Source of the DNA: Caprella mutica
Taxonomy: Eukaryota; Arthropoda; Malacostraca; Amphipoda; Caprellidae
Assembly (NCBI GenBank): GCA_947561585.1
Contig: CANNZV010002460.1
Coordinates: forward strand, 33,380 to 97,379
Length of the DNA: 64,000 nt
Direction: 5' to 3'
Part shown: one piece after another, positions 24,301 through 36,013 of the stretch
Layout of the letters: every line of letters begins with the position of its first letter
Numbering within the stretch: position 1 is the stretch's first letter
Made by a program: the position numbers and the translations under genes
The notes under the pieces: model-generated
Told to the model about the DNA's origin: nothing
Databases searched by the model: none
What the model saw: only the letters and a program-made list of their open reading frames with translations

Positions 24301-24658
24301 TATTCCTCCACAGCTTCTCTTCTTGTTCGTTTGTGTAGAATTGCTGACTGGGTATATGACTACCATGCAGTAACTGGTGACCTGGTTACTGTCACTGTTC
24401 TTATTTAACTTTTATACTTAAATTTCTCACTAAAATTGTCAAATAGTATTCACACCTTCAACGTGTTAAAAATCTTCTCGTTTTATCACAAGTGTCACTT
24501 AACGAAACTTTAGTTGGTGTCTGTACTCAAGGAGTTAACTGCAAGACTGATCAGAAGATGTTGACTATAATGACACTACTTGCGACTTTGATTAGAGGAT
24601 GTTCACTGCACGGTGGCTACCTGCGAACTGTGCTCAGGAGATGTTTCCTGAGCGGTGG
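21367..24658. other. AT-rich non-coding interior of the insertion
   Basis: About 3.3 kb with no ORF over 75 codons and a very high A+T content, especially 21400-22500. It includes a degenerate tandem repeat at 23613-23850 (units of about 78-85 bp, core gagaaaatcaaactttctc and accgaaaactt) and a 36-bp partial duplication near 24596-24670 (cggtggctacctgcgaact twice). Nothing coding is recognised. Confidence 0.7.
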
Positions 24659-24749
24659 CTACCTGCGAACTAACTCTTTCATTCTACAAAGCTTACATTT
24701 ATAGTGACATACTAATGACGTACTAACTATATCAAATCATTACATCACA
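24659..24749 (-). repeat. Right-hand copy of the 91-bp terminal direct repeat
   Basis: Near-identical to 21276-21366 (ctacctgcg here against ctacctacg). Probably the start of the 5' LTR in minus orientation. Confidence 0.8.
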
Positions 24750-26565
24750 AAACCAAATGAGATGTTCTCCCTTACTCAGGAGTTAAATGAAATTCCTATG
24801 TTGCATGAGCAAAATGTTGAAAGTTACTGTTACTCAAGCCCTGTTTCCACTAAAAGAATTAGATCTACAGAATGTGTAGATGAAGCTGGTGTAGTCACTG
24901 TAGCGGAAACAGATGCCACAATTATTGATCACTTGAATAAGGTTAAGAAACCACACAAAGATGGTACTAATAGTAGTAATTCTCTCTACAAACCTATGCA
25001 CTGTGCAAATGATGAAAAACAAAATATAGACGTTAATGGGAATGAAATATGCATTGATGAAGATCCAGATGATATTACATCAATAATGCAAACCCCAGTC
25101 ATCAGTGAAAAGCACTTAGAATTTACAAGCCAATTCAAAACTGCTAATAGAGTTAACAAAGATATGGATAATAATAGCATACATAGTAGAAATTCTGGAA
25201 GAATCCTCATCGTAACCCCTGAAGTTCCACTTAATACTGTCATGAGGTCTCCAAAACAATTTCAGATTGCACTGAAATCCAGCAAACTAAAAGATATAAA
25301 AATAAAAGACATCAGGCCAAACTACAAAAGAGGTATTATTGCTCTGGAATTAATCAATGTGAATGATATTGAAGAATATGATCTGACAAAAATAAAAGAG
25401 ATTGGAAAGTGAAATGCTCCACTCCTGTCAGTGATAAACTTTCATTTGGTGTTATATCACCAATAGATCCTGAGGAAATCATTGAAATATCTGACATTGA
25501 AGTGACTAATAATATTAAAGTGCTCTCAGTGGAAAGAATGACTAGAACTATTGAAAATGGACGAAAAGTACCTTCTGCATGCCTTACAGTGATTTTTGAA
25601 TCCCCAATACTTCCATCTAACATAAGAATTCACATGTTTAATTTCAAAGTGAGACCCTTCACTCCAGCTCCTATGCAGTGTTTTCTCTGCCAAATATTGG
25701 GACACACAACTGGAGGCTGTAAAGCCAATCATCCCATATGCTTGTTTTGCAGTGGACCACATTCAATCAAAGATGACAAATGTGCAACAACAACTCCAAA
25801 ATGTGCACACTGCGGTCAAAACAATAAAGCCAACTCTTTCCAATGTAACTACCTTCAAGAAGGCCACAGGCAGGATAAGGTGCGTATCCTGAACAGAAAT
25901 ATCACCAAAAACAACAGAAACAGTAATACCAATCGGACATTAGATACTGGCTACAATACAGAACAATCTCACCTGAATGTTACTAATGTTGAGGCAGACA
26001 TACACCACTCACTAAATAGTCAAGTTGCAAAGAAAACATATGCCAATACATTAGCAAATTTGCCTCCAATAAACCATGAAATTATCAGAAAGAATTGGGT
26101 TACTAAACCAGATGAACCTAAGCCAGTACTGAAAGATGTGGCAACCCAGACTGATGATATCCCCCAACTAACAAGAAGTGATGCGAAAAAAGCAGAAAAC
26201 AAGGAAATGGTGAAAATAAGCAGCATATTCGAGTGCCTAGTTGAACTTTTTTGCAGCAACATATTTCAGGAATGTGTTCCTGTCTGCAGAAACCTCACCA
26301 AATGTGCAATGCAGCATTCTTTTGGCATGAATATCCCTCAAAATGATTGTGAGTCTGAAGGTGAGGATGAGGAGCAGGAGACTGATGGTGTCCTGTCTGA
26401 TGCACATTCAACCTACCATAGTCTTAATAATAAAAGAAAGAAAAAACAAATACCAGAGACTAACACAAAACATAGAAATGAACTTTCACCTTACCAGTAT
26501 GCTGAAAACACTCGCAATTCCAGAACATCCAATAGACAAATGAGAAAAAAAGATAAATTTAAATG

Positions 26566-29500
26566 ATGAATAACAGTGCAAACTAACATATCCATAAATC
26601 ATCTAAACTGTAAAGGGCTTGTAAGTAAATTACAAGAAATAAAAGAATATCTAAATACTTCAGAACCTGACATTATTTGTCTCTCAGAAACATGGCTCAC
26701 CAAAAATGAACAAAAACTAAAAAATTACCAATCATTTTGGAAAAATAGACAGGCAATTGGTGGAGGACTAGGGATATTCACTCTAAATAGTATAACTGTT
26801 AGACATTTAAATCTAAATTCATTTAAAAATGGATTTCTAGAATTTTTAGGTATCGAAGTCGAACAACTGGATTAAAATTCTATGTGTGTATAATCCATGT
26901 AAAAATGTAACATATACTGAAATGCTGCACTACATAAATCAACTATGAGGTAAATATGTAATTGTCGGTGATCTGAATGCACAGCCCCATACTGGATGGT
27001 ATTTCTCACATCAGGTCAAACACTACTGGTATTATGTTGGAGAAACTGATTGTAGAAGAAAATGTGGTCCTGGTAAACGAACCAAATGTACCAACTTATG
27101 TAGATTCTGGAAAACCATCATGTTTGGACATTTGTTTAGTTTCTCCTAACTTAGCTCAGAACTGTACTTTCTCTGTAGGACCTGATCTAGGAAGTGATCA
27201 TAGAATAATAGAAAACATTCATAAGACTTGCAGTTGCAAGATCAATTATTTCATGTCCTATGAGATGGAAACTGAAATCAGTAAATTGGAAACAGTGGAG
27301 AGACCGCTTTGTTGATGGCAGTGAAATGATACCTAATGGTGCTGACACACTAAATGACTCTATAGTTAACAGAATGAACTCTGCCTCCAATGACTTTATT
27401 CCACTAACAAGTGGGAAAACTAAAATCAGACAGAGAACTGCATGGTGGGACAAAGAATGCCAAGATAGAGTGAAAGCTCGTAGAAAGGCAAGACATTCAT
27501 GTCAGAGACACCCCACTGAAGAAAATATCAAAACTCTGAGAAAACTGACAGCAGAAGCAAAATACCACATAGGAAAAAAGAAAGCTGCAACAATTATGTT
27601 CATAGTCTTAGTGCTGACACTCCAATAACAAAAGTGTGGAGCAAAATCAATAAGATAAAAGGAACACATGCTCCACAAACTGTACCAATTGAAGTGAATG
27701 GTGTTCCAATTATTAGTCCTATCTCCAAAGCTAATACATTAGCAGGATATTCTGCAGAAACTACAGAGGAAAGGCACTTGGAAGTGCCTGAAGATTACCA
27801 CGAGCTAGTTGAGAAAGCTAGGGAACAGTCCCACAGTGAGGAATGTGTTGAATATAATGAGCCTATATCTGAAGCTGAGCTAAGTGCAGTCCTCAATACT
27901 GCTAAGAATACTTCACCAGGTGCTGATGGCATACCAAATGTCTTCCTTAAAAATCTACCTCCATGCCAAAAAAAGGAATTACTGTATATGTACAATGCAA
28001 GCTGGTATGCAGGACATGTACCTCCTGATTGGAAGCATGGGATTGTTATCCCTATTCACAAACCAAATAAAAGCAAGACAGAAGCACCCTCCTGTCATGC
28101 ATTGGTAAAACCATGGAAAAGATTCTGTGTAGTAGATTAATATACTGGCTTGAACAGAACAATATCCTCAGTGATCACCAATGTGGCTTCCGAAAAGGAC
28201 TTTCAACTTATGATGTGCTTCATAGACTGGAGCAAAACATCAAAACTTCACTATTTACTCATTCGCATACTGTTGTAATATATTTAGACCTGCAATGTGC
28301 TTTTGCAAAGTATGGCATTGTGGTCTGACATACAAGTTAGCAAAGGTAGGAATTTCTGGTAAAATGTTCAGGTGGTTGGAGGACTATTTGATGAAAAGGA
28401 CTTTCAGGTTAGAGTTGGTAAGTAATAGTCTGTCTGACATGCATCCAGTTAAAACTGGTGTACCCCAAGGGGCAGTTCTTAGCCCCACATTGTTTAATCT
28501 TATGTTACATGACCTTCCTAAGAAACAAGGAATCAGCCTATATACATATGCTGATGACATAACCATATCTTGTAGTGGTCATGATCTGTAAAATCTGAAA
28601 AGAGATATTCAATGTTATCTTACAGACCTGGTAACATGGCTCCATCTTTGGGGTATGGTAGTTAGTGTGTCAAAGAGTTCAATGTAAATATTCTCTAGGT
28701 CAAGAAATGCAGATGTTACACTGAGAATTGATAATGAAGTTCTACCATGCACAAAAACTCCAAAAATACTAGGGCTGACTTTTGATGCACCTCTTCTAAC
28801 TTATCGACAGCACATTGAATCTCTTTGTAGGGACGTAAGGAGAAGAATAGACATTATGAAATGTCTCTCCTCAACTAATTGGAGTGCCTCTCAGGAAATT
28901 CTTAGGATGTTTTATATAGCTTATGTAAGAGCTAAATTAGATTATGGGAGTTCTTTGTATGGATCAGCAGCTGTATGCCACTTAAAGAAACTAGATTCAC
29001 TTCGAAACATGTCCCTCAGATTAATTTGTGGTTGTAGACGTTCTACTCCCATCACTTCCCTTGAAGTGGTGTGCCATGTACCATCTCTTGATCTTAGACG
29101 CTCTTATCTAAGATGTAAATTTTACATCAAACTACTAGGCAGGAATAATGATGAAGAAACCAAAAAAGTTCTTGGCATTTCAAATAATGATAGAGCTTCA
29201 TTAGGTCCCCAAGCTTTTAATAAAACTGTCAAATTCAGTATGAAAAGCCTATATGTGAATGATATAGCAGATATTAATAAAAATTCTAGTACTTCTCCAC
29301 CATGGCAAAATGTCAACCAATATAGCAGGTTATCATTGGAGATGGTAATTGGAAAGAACACTTTGCTGAATTGGTAAATTCTCAATATGAGAACTATTAC
29401 AAGTTCTACACAGATGGTCTCAAATTAGTGTATCAATACTATCAACAGCATGTGCCCTATTTGACTCAGTATTAAGTAAATCAATTGTTTGGAAAATTGG

Positions 29501-30284
29501 TCCTGATCATTCTGTTCTCAGTTGAGAGCTATTTGCTGTGTCAAAAGCTCTACAATATATAGAAACAATTCATAACTCCACTAACTTTGTTATTTTCACA
29601 GATAGCAAATCAGCAGTACAGCTCATTGGATCGACTGGTGGCTCCTATGCAGGTCTAGTCAGTGAGATAAGACAGCTGCTACATTCTCTCAATCAGGATA
29701 GACTGGTTGTTATTGAATGGGTAAAGAGACACTCAGGAATTAAAGCTAATGAGATTGTAGATAGAGCTGCCAATTTGGCTCATTCGAAGTGAGTGTGCGA
29801 AGAACTAAAATTGGAGACTGAGGAAGTACTCACCAAGCTAAAAAGAGGACTTGATGAGGCTTGCAATGAACGTTTGAAGTTTAAAGTAGAGTCAACAGCA
29901 AAGGGCAAGTTTCTTTATGAACTATTAAATAAATCACAGCACTACCCTCGGTTCAAAGGAAAGTCACGAAGACTTTGTATTGTCCTAAACAGACTTAGAA
30001 CTGGACATGCAGGTGTAGACCACTATCTACACAGGTTCAACATGTCTGATACTCCCCTTTGCTGTAGCTGTGCTGTCCCGGACACCATAGAACACCTTCT
30101 TTTACACTCTAACAAATCTAATTTTGAGAGAAATAGAATGTTATCCAAATTGGATGAAAAGGGAATAGCTCCTATTACAGTCTCTGTCCTGCTGAGAAGT
30201 AGTAACTCTGTCTCTGAACGCCACTCTTTAATGAATGCCTTGACTAAATTTCTAGAACAAACTAATACCTTTTCCTTTCTCTAA
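26566..30284 (+). pseudogene. LINE C ORF2: endonuclease-RT-RNase H, heavily decayed
   Basis: The ATG at 26566 overlaps the ORF1 stop, but a frame change before 26576 separates it from the endonuclease frame. Pieces: 26576-26875 (endonuclease start, CLSETWL), then GDLNA near 26965, 26977-27315 with GSDH, 27260-27628, 27634-28140, 28113-28328, 28295-28591 (GVPQG near 28457, YADD near 28547), 28856-29377, 29538-29792 (RNase H, FTDSKSA and an HSG motif) and 29793-30284 (CC.C...H C-terminal motif). At least ten disruptions make it non-functional. The RT fingers and palm are still recognisable, which allows placement with I-group LINEs. Confidence 0.85.
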
Positions 30285-30769
30285 ACTGGGGAAGAGTCAT
30301 AAGGCAAATGGCCTATTAAGTACTTCCTCTGTCACCACCAACAAAGGAAGCACAATTGATGGTATAGACCCCATAGTCTTACAGCAGTAGAACTTTCTAA
30401 TGCCTACTAGCTACCTAATTGCTACAATTTATATATCCTTAATTGTGGTCCTAGTCAATTTCACAACTTCATAATTATCTGACCCTTGCTCTGTAAGATT
30501 CTCAATAAAAGCTCAAAATTTGTGAGCTGTTGGTCCATTGCCCTTAGTCTAACACTGGGTAGAATAGCACTAATACACTAATTGGTGATGAAGATAACAT
30601 TCTACATTCAAGTCTGTACACATTTAATTATTGTCATACATACACATACTATTACAAAAAAATCTTTCAAATTATTGTACTAAAACCAATTTGTATTTTC
30701 AGCAGGCACGGACAGTTGTTTGAAGCAGTCCAATCTCCTCATTAACCCTGCAAGAAGAAGAAGAAGAAG
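30285..30769 (+). other. 3' UTR and (AAG)n tail of LINE C
   Basis: It ends with tttgtattttcag (AG at 30701-30702), then cctcattaaccctg and the tail from 30752. The layout matches A and B although the 3' UTR itself is different. Confidence 0.75.
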
Positions 30770-31001
30770 AGGCGAAATTCAAAAGATGGCTGACTGACTG
30801 ACTGACAGATTCTGCCTTGATGAAGATTCCTGGTGATTCTGCAGGAATGTGTGCGGCAAGCATATAGCAGAGGAGATGAGTTCGTTGGTGGATGATAATG
30901 ATGGGGGAGTTGGCTTCGGATTGGGAGGTCTTAAGAGAGATGGACATCAAGGAAATAGGAAGAATATTGTTGATAGCTGCCGCTGGGACTCTGGGAGAGG
31001 A

Positions 31002-31140
31002 GAGTACCTACCTACCTAGATGGAGAAGGGAGGTGGAGAGTAAGAGTACCTACCTACCTAGATGGAGAAGGGAGGTGGAGAGTAAGAGTACCTACCTACC
31101 TAGATGGAGAAGGGAGGTGGAGAGTAAGAGTACCTACCTA
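31002..31140 (+). repeat. 42-bp tandem repeat, about 3.3 copies
   Basis: The unit begins gagtacctacctacctagat and continues with a purine-rich half (ggagaagggaggtggagagt). In one frame it reads STYLPRWRREVESK, but the frame has no recognisable domain, so I do not call a gene. Confidence 0.9.
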
Positions 31141-31323
31141 CACTGTTGTAGGTATGTACAACATTCAAACATTTTTTGAATCTCATCTCCAAAATCACCC
31201 AATTTGCCAAAAATGAGGTTATTTTATATAAAAAAAAGCTCAATGAGGTTATATATTGCCAAAGAACACTTGGTTCAACACCGGAACAGACCAAAGTGAA
31301 CCAAAACGTACCGGACGACGGAA

Positions 31324-32730
31324 CGGACAGAGACGGACCGAAACTGAGTCAAATATGGATGCTAGAATACTGATTGCATCATTTTGAATGCTCATGGAGG
31401 TTATTATAGAATGAATAGTTGCATTAACATATAAAGAGCTTAATAAAGAAAAACGTACTTATTACATTAGTAAAAACTTACTGTCTTATTACACAAGTAC
31501 AAACTTACTGTCTTATTACACAAGTACAAACTTACTGTCTTATTACACAAGTACAAACTTACTGTCTTATTACACTAGTACAAACTTACTGTCTTATTAC
31601 ACTAGTACAAACTTACTGTCTTATTACACAAGTACAAACTTACTGTCTTATTACACAAGTACAAACTTACTGTCTTATTACACAAGTACAAACTTACTGT
31701 CTTATTACACTAGTACAAACTTACTGTCTTATTACACAAGTACAAACTTACTGTCTTATTACACAAGTACAAACTTACTGTCTTATTACACAAGTACAAA
31801 CTTACTGTCTTATTACACAAGTACAAACTTACTGTCTTATTACACTAGTACAAACTTACTGTCTTATTACACTAGTACAAACTTACTGTCTTATTACACA
31901 AGTACAAACTTACTGTCTTATTACACAAGTACAAACTTACTGTCTTATTACACTAGTACAAACTTACTGTCTTATTACACAAGTACAAACTTACTGTCTT
32001 ATTACACAAGTACAAACTTACTGTCTTATTACACAAGTACAAACTTACTGTCTTATTACACAAGTACAAACTTACTGTCTCATTACACAAGTACAAACTT
32101 ACTGTCTTATTACACTAGTACAAACTTACTGTCTTATTACACTAGTACAAACTTACTGTCTTATTACACAAGTACAAACTTACTGTCTTATTACACTAGT
32201 ACAAACTTACTGTCTTATTACACTAGTACAAACTTACTGTCTTATTACACAAGTACAAACTTACTGTCTTATTACACAAGTACAAACTTACTGTCTTATT
32301 ACACAAGTACAAACTTACTGTCTTATTACACAAGTACAAACTTACTGTCTTATTACACAAGTACAAACTTACTGTCTTATTACACTAGTACAAACTTACT
32401 GTCTTATTACACTAGTACAAACTTACTGTCTTATTACACTAGTACAAACTTACTGTCTTATTACACTAGTACAAACTTACTGTCTTATTACACAAGTACA
32501 AACTTACTGTCTTATTACACAAGTACAAACTTACTGTCTTATTACACAAGTACAAACTTACTGTCTTATTACACAAGTACAAACTTACTGTCTTATTACA
32601 CAAGTACAAACTTAGCTCTTTATATGTCAATGCAACTATTAATTCTATAATAACCTCCATGAGCATTCAAAATGATGCAATCAGTATTCTAGCATCCATA
32701 TTTGACTCAGTTTCGGTCCGTTTCGGTGTT
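31324..32730. mobile_element. Inverted-repeat element enclosing a 27-bp minisatellite
   Basis: Arms of about 118 bp (31324-31441 and 32613-32730) are inverted copies, sharing for example cggaccgaaactgagtc and catataaagagct, with few mismatches. Everything between them is a tandem array. There is no ORF or transposase. A target duplication is not clear, so the outer edges are approximate. It looks like a non-autonomous terminal-inverted-repeat or foldback element whose interior has been replaced by, or expanded into, a minisatellite. Confidence 0.75.
31453..32612 (+). repeat. 27-bp minisatellite, about 43 copies
   Basis: The unit core is cttactgtcttattacac followed by (a/t)agtacaaa. Two main types alternate, acacaag and acactag, with some blocks of two or more alike. 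The first unit is degenerate, next to the left arm. Confidence 0.95.
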
Positions 32731-32919
32731 TGTACGTACCCCTTTCTACCTAGCATTATCTATGGCAGTATCAAATTAAACTCAACTGAAAAAGTTCACT
32801 ATATCTGAACATGTTCGAAAGCTTTTCCCATAATCTTGGGAAATAATTACCATTTAATGTCCTATTTTAATATTATACCTTCAATATAGCTACTTATAGC
32901 CCCCAGGGGCTCTATCCTG

Positions 32920-33460
32920 AAACTGTCTGTGGTGAATAAGAGAGAAGGGGGATGACGTCCCTTGGATCCTGAACTGTTGTAATTTGGATTATGTATTGTC
33001 TTTTTTCATTTTTACCATGTTTATCATTTTTTTAACGCTACTTGCAGTTTTAGAAGATGCACTAGCGTTATGCTCTTCAACTACGAGGTCTTAGATTTTT
33101 GTGTTAGGTAGACTCGGTAGACTTCATTTGCTATCATCTCTTCATTTTCCTCTTCCATCCGTAATTCCAGCCGCCGGTGCTTGTGTCCTTTTTCGTCACA
33201 TTCCTTAGTAAGTGACTGCATTCAGATTCACGGAGTAGCTTTTCTGCATCCATGAGCATTGTCACTGACGGTGGTAGGTGACGTTGTTCATGGAACCACT
33301 ATCCTGTCTGACTGCTTCTTCCAATCCCTTGTACTTAATTTCCTTTTGACGTCAGCGATATGGCCTTTGGTTCCGAAGAAGACGTTAAACCCCCACTAAA
33401 ACAAAAGAATATACTTCTAACTATAAGATGCAGATTTTTGTACCATAATCTTGTGTCCTT
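32920..33460 (+). repeat. Dispersed ~0.5-kb repeat, copy 1
   Basis: Collinear with 43165-43715 and 52035-52450. Shared blocks in order: gaactgttgt(a/t)atttggatt, the ttatgctttcaa/ctcttcaact area, cttcattttcctcttcc, gtagcttttctgcatccatg, gactgcttctt, ccttttgacgtcagcgatat. No coding content. Probably an old transposon family or its UTR. Confidence 0.8.
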
Positions 33461-34878
33461 ATTTGTTAACTAGTTTATACAGCTAACCTAGCTATTTCTA
33501 ACCTATTAGACATGTCCCAAATTTGAGTTTGAAAGTTTAGCTCCAAGTGACAGCTACTCTCGAACAGTACTTCTAAAGTTGAATTGCCAGCCTGTAGAAT
33601 CTTGTAAAGTGTTCTTCAAGAACCTTCAAAAGGAATAAAAACTGACTTTTCATAGCTATTAGTTTGATAGCTAGTAAGTATATCTATTTTCAGTGTCCTT
33701 GATAGTGATAAGTAACATAGCTGTGTGATGCGTTATAGAACATCTTTTTATTTGTAGGTGTTTTTGACATCGGTAATAGCTATTGTTGAATGGCAGTCAG
33801 TGAATCTCTCATTTCTCACTTTCTTTTAATTCTAATTAAAGTAATAGTTCTATTTTCAGATAGCACTAGTTATCTATATAATGACATTCACTCGTTAATA
33901 TCATATAAGGTAGCTATGGGTGATTCAAGTGTCTACATTGCAGAGAATATTCTTAAAAAGAGCAAACCAAAGGTAATTAATGATTGGAAGTAAAAAATTA
34001 GTATGATAGCTAATTCATAAGATTATGATATTTTAATGTTTTTTTTATCTAGCTATCTGTCAGTTAGGCTTGTAGTGTGTCTAGTCTCTGACAGATAAAA
34101 TAATGCTGGCAACAATATTCTAGATAATTGGGAGCTAAGTCAGTTAGTTGCTTTTCTTCTTTCTATTTTATCTCTACGAGGTTAGATTACTTATTGCAGT
34201 CTTTACCCTCATTATCATGAAGTAGGCCTTTTTGTTCCATTGTATTAGCTATGTTGTTTGAGTAATTTGATGTTCTTATGATTCAGTATACATTTGTGTA
34301 TTTCCTCTACTTCTTATTCTTCTTTCTGCATCTATGGGTGATGTAGCTACTGACTGTGTAGCTACATATATTCCTTTTCCGTAGATGCCTCTTGTTGCTA
34401 TTCATGCTCTGGGTCGAGGTCGACATGGTTTGGTACTTGTGCTATCCGAGTAGTCGACGTAGTGCATGGAGTGTACTTTCACTGTCCCCTCTTCTATGAG
34501 ACTTCAATCTTTTCATGTCTTTTGAAACAGCTTGTAGTGAGTAGGACATCTACTGTATCCCATGTAGCTATAATAATAGTCTATTTGATCTCTCTTTTTC
34601 CTAAATGTTTTGTGATCTTATGAATAGATCTGTTACGCTCTCAAGTTTTTAATTATTTAATCTTTTAATCAAGTAATCATTTGTTCTGGGTGCAAAATTG
34701 ATGCCACCAACCAGTTTCATCTGTTGCTATGACACTGGATCCAACTGGATATGGAATGGAACCATATATTATGGAAGTGAGTATTTCATTCACATAGCTA
34801 CATTTACTCACCATATTGTAGCTTCTGAAGGAATGTTACCTATCTTAAAGATTTCACAAGTTCATTTTTTCCATCCTC
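33461..34878 (+). other. Intron-rich gene-like relic left of the BEL element
   Basis: No long ORF, but there are exon-like pieces: gttctattttcag acceptor near 33859 with a donor aag|gtagct near 33910; MGDSSVYIAENILKKSKPK coded near 33917-33975 and ending at aag|gtaatt; and a piece ending at a good donor gaa|gtgagt near 34768. The word tagctat is unusually frequent. This could be an old multi-exon host or transposon gene. I recognise no domain. Confidence 0.3.
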
Positions 34879-35814
34879 TGAAGTGAATTTGAACCTTTAG
34901 CTATAACAGGAATTAATTTAAAGACAAATAATATTTAGATTGTATTTTTAGATCTTTTTAGTGAATCCTCCTGTCAATGGCATCAGGTTGGAAGGTGAAC
35001 CGGCAAACAGGTGCCTAGCACTAGATCCACGCTTATCACCCCAAGCAGCTGTAACAGATAGCTTAAATGAATATAGGAATATAATTAGGAAATATAGTAA
35101 TTAGGAAATATAGTAATTAGGAAATATAGTAATTAGGAAATATAGTAATTAGGAAATATAGTAATTAGGAAATATAGTAATGACAATTTAAAAGTAAATT
35201 GTTTATAATATAATGTAAATTTGATTATAATTTAATTCTACGAATTAGTAGAATTAAAGATAAAATAATTTAAATATTAGAGTTAATTCAGACCGAAGTC
35301 AATTTTATGATAATTGAAATTAGGGGCTATTGTTTAAAGTTGCTTTTATTTAAATTCAGAGATTTTAAGATCTTAAGGATAGTTGAAATGTTTTCAACTG
35401 ATTTTAACAAACTAAGACCAGTAAGTAGAGCTAGAACAGACGAGCCTTACCGGTTTGTCAAAACTAATCCTCAGTGGCTGGTTGGAATCCCCTCGTGAGT
35501 CGAGTGCAGGTCCCAGTGACGACGGCCAACGGTTAACTCCTCTCCCCTCCCATTCGACTTCTTATCTCTCCATGTTTAGAGTAGAGACGTGAAGTAACGA
35601 GCTGTTCACACTGTGGTAGTTGGGTGTGAAGTCTGCCTGGCTCTGCACATTATTGACTGACATCTCCTTTGGTGAAAAAATAGGAATCCAGAAAAACGGA
35701 TTCGAACACATGGGTTTAGGCTAGTCATCTCAAGCTGCATACTTACTGGTCGAACAATTAATGAATACCTACTCGTATATGCAACTTGAAACAACCAGCC
35801 CAATATATTCAACA
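34879..35814 (-). repeat. 3' LTR of the BEL/Pao element
   Basis: 936 bp, with six copies of the 16-bp internal repeat aattaggaaatatagt at about 35073-35181. Contains a short ORF (35307-35498) that is identical in the other LTR and has no coding merit. Confidence 0.95.
35073..35181 (+). repeat. 16-bp tandem repeat in the BEL 3' LTR (6 copies)
   Basis: Unit aattaggaaatatagt. The other LTR has 7 copies, which accounts for the 16-bp length difference. Confidence 0.95.
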
Positions 35815-36013
35815 CTCCCCGGCAAAAGATTCAATTTCTGTAAAACACTTTTCGGAAATTGAACCCGTATGAACCATGGAATGATATAAACACATATTTA
35901 TATAAATATACAAACAATGAAAATTGGTAAAATTTTATATACTCAATCTCATAAACTACAAAATAGAAACTATTAACACAAACAAAGAACACAACAATTT
36001 TAAAACATAAATA

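Larger units (their letters stand above)
20911..24749 (-). mobile_element. Non-coding LTR-type insertion in LINE C ORF1 (LARD-like), probably minus strand
   Basis: The insertion is flanked by the 4-bp duplication aaac (20907-20910 and 24750-24753) and lies in a reading frame that its removal restores. Its outer ends are tgtgacgt...acatcaca. A 91-bp direct repeat (21276-21366 and 24659-24749) is almost identical. Right after the left copy comes tatctcccccttcc, which on the minus strand is a polypurine tract abutting TGTGATGT, as expected next to a 3' LTR. This points to a minus-strand LTR element with its 3' LTR at 20911-21366 (456 bp). The right LTR matches only over 91 bp; I could not align the rest or find a clear primer-binding site. 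There is no gag or pol. It could instead be another class of element with subterminal repeats. Confidence 0.6.
20715..26566 (+). pseudogene. LINE C ORF1: CCHC gag-like protein, split by a 3.8-kb insertion
   Basis: The first part is 20715-20910. The frame continues after the insertion at 24754: removing the insert and one copy of the 4-bp duplication rejoins it without a shift. A one-base deletion near 25405-25412 shifts the frame. The second part, 25412-26566, has zinc knuckles starting at 25679 (CFLCQILGHTTGGC, CLFCSGPHSIKDDKC, CAHCGQNNKANSFQC), the last of which has lost its histidine. The C-terminal region is acidic then basic. The stop TGA at 26564-26566 overlaps an ATG at 26566. Role as for the other ORF1 copies: RNA binding in the RNP. 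Confidence 0.85.
20391..30769 (+). mobile_element. LINE copy C, related but distinct I-group LINE, with an 8-bp target duplication
   Basis: The word aggcgaaa stands at 20383-20390 and again at 30770-30777, just after the (AAG)n tail. This marks C as a full-length insertion placed immediately behind LINE B's tail. Without its 3.8-kb insert it is about 6.5 kb, like A. Protein similarity to A/B is clear in the motifs but lower overall, so it is a separate subfamily. It is heavily decayed in ORF2. Confidence 0.85.

Noticed and set aside
35307..35498. 63-codon ORF present identically at 35307-35498 and 42284-42475
   Set aside because: Lies inside the two BEL LTRs; identity reflects LTR identity, not gene conservation.
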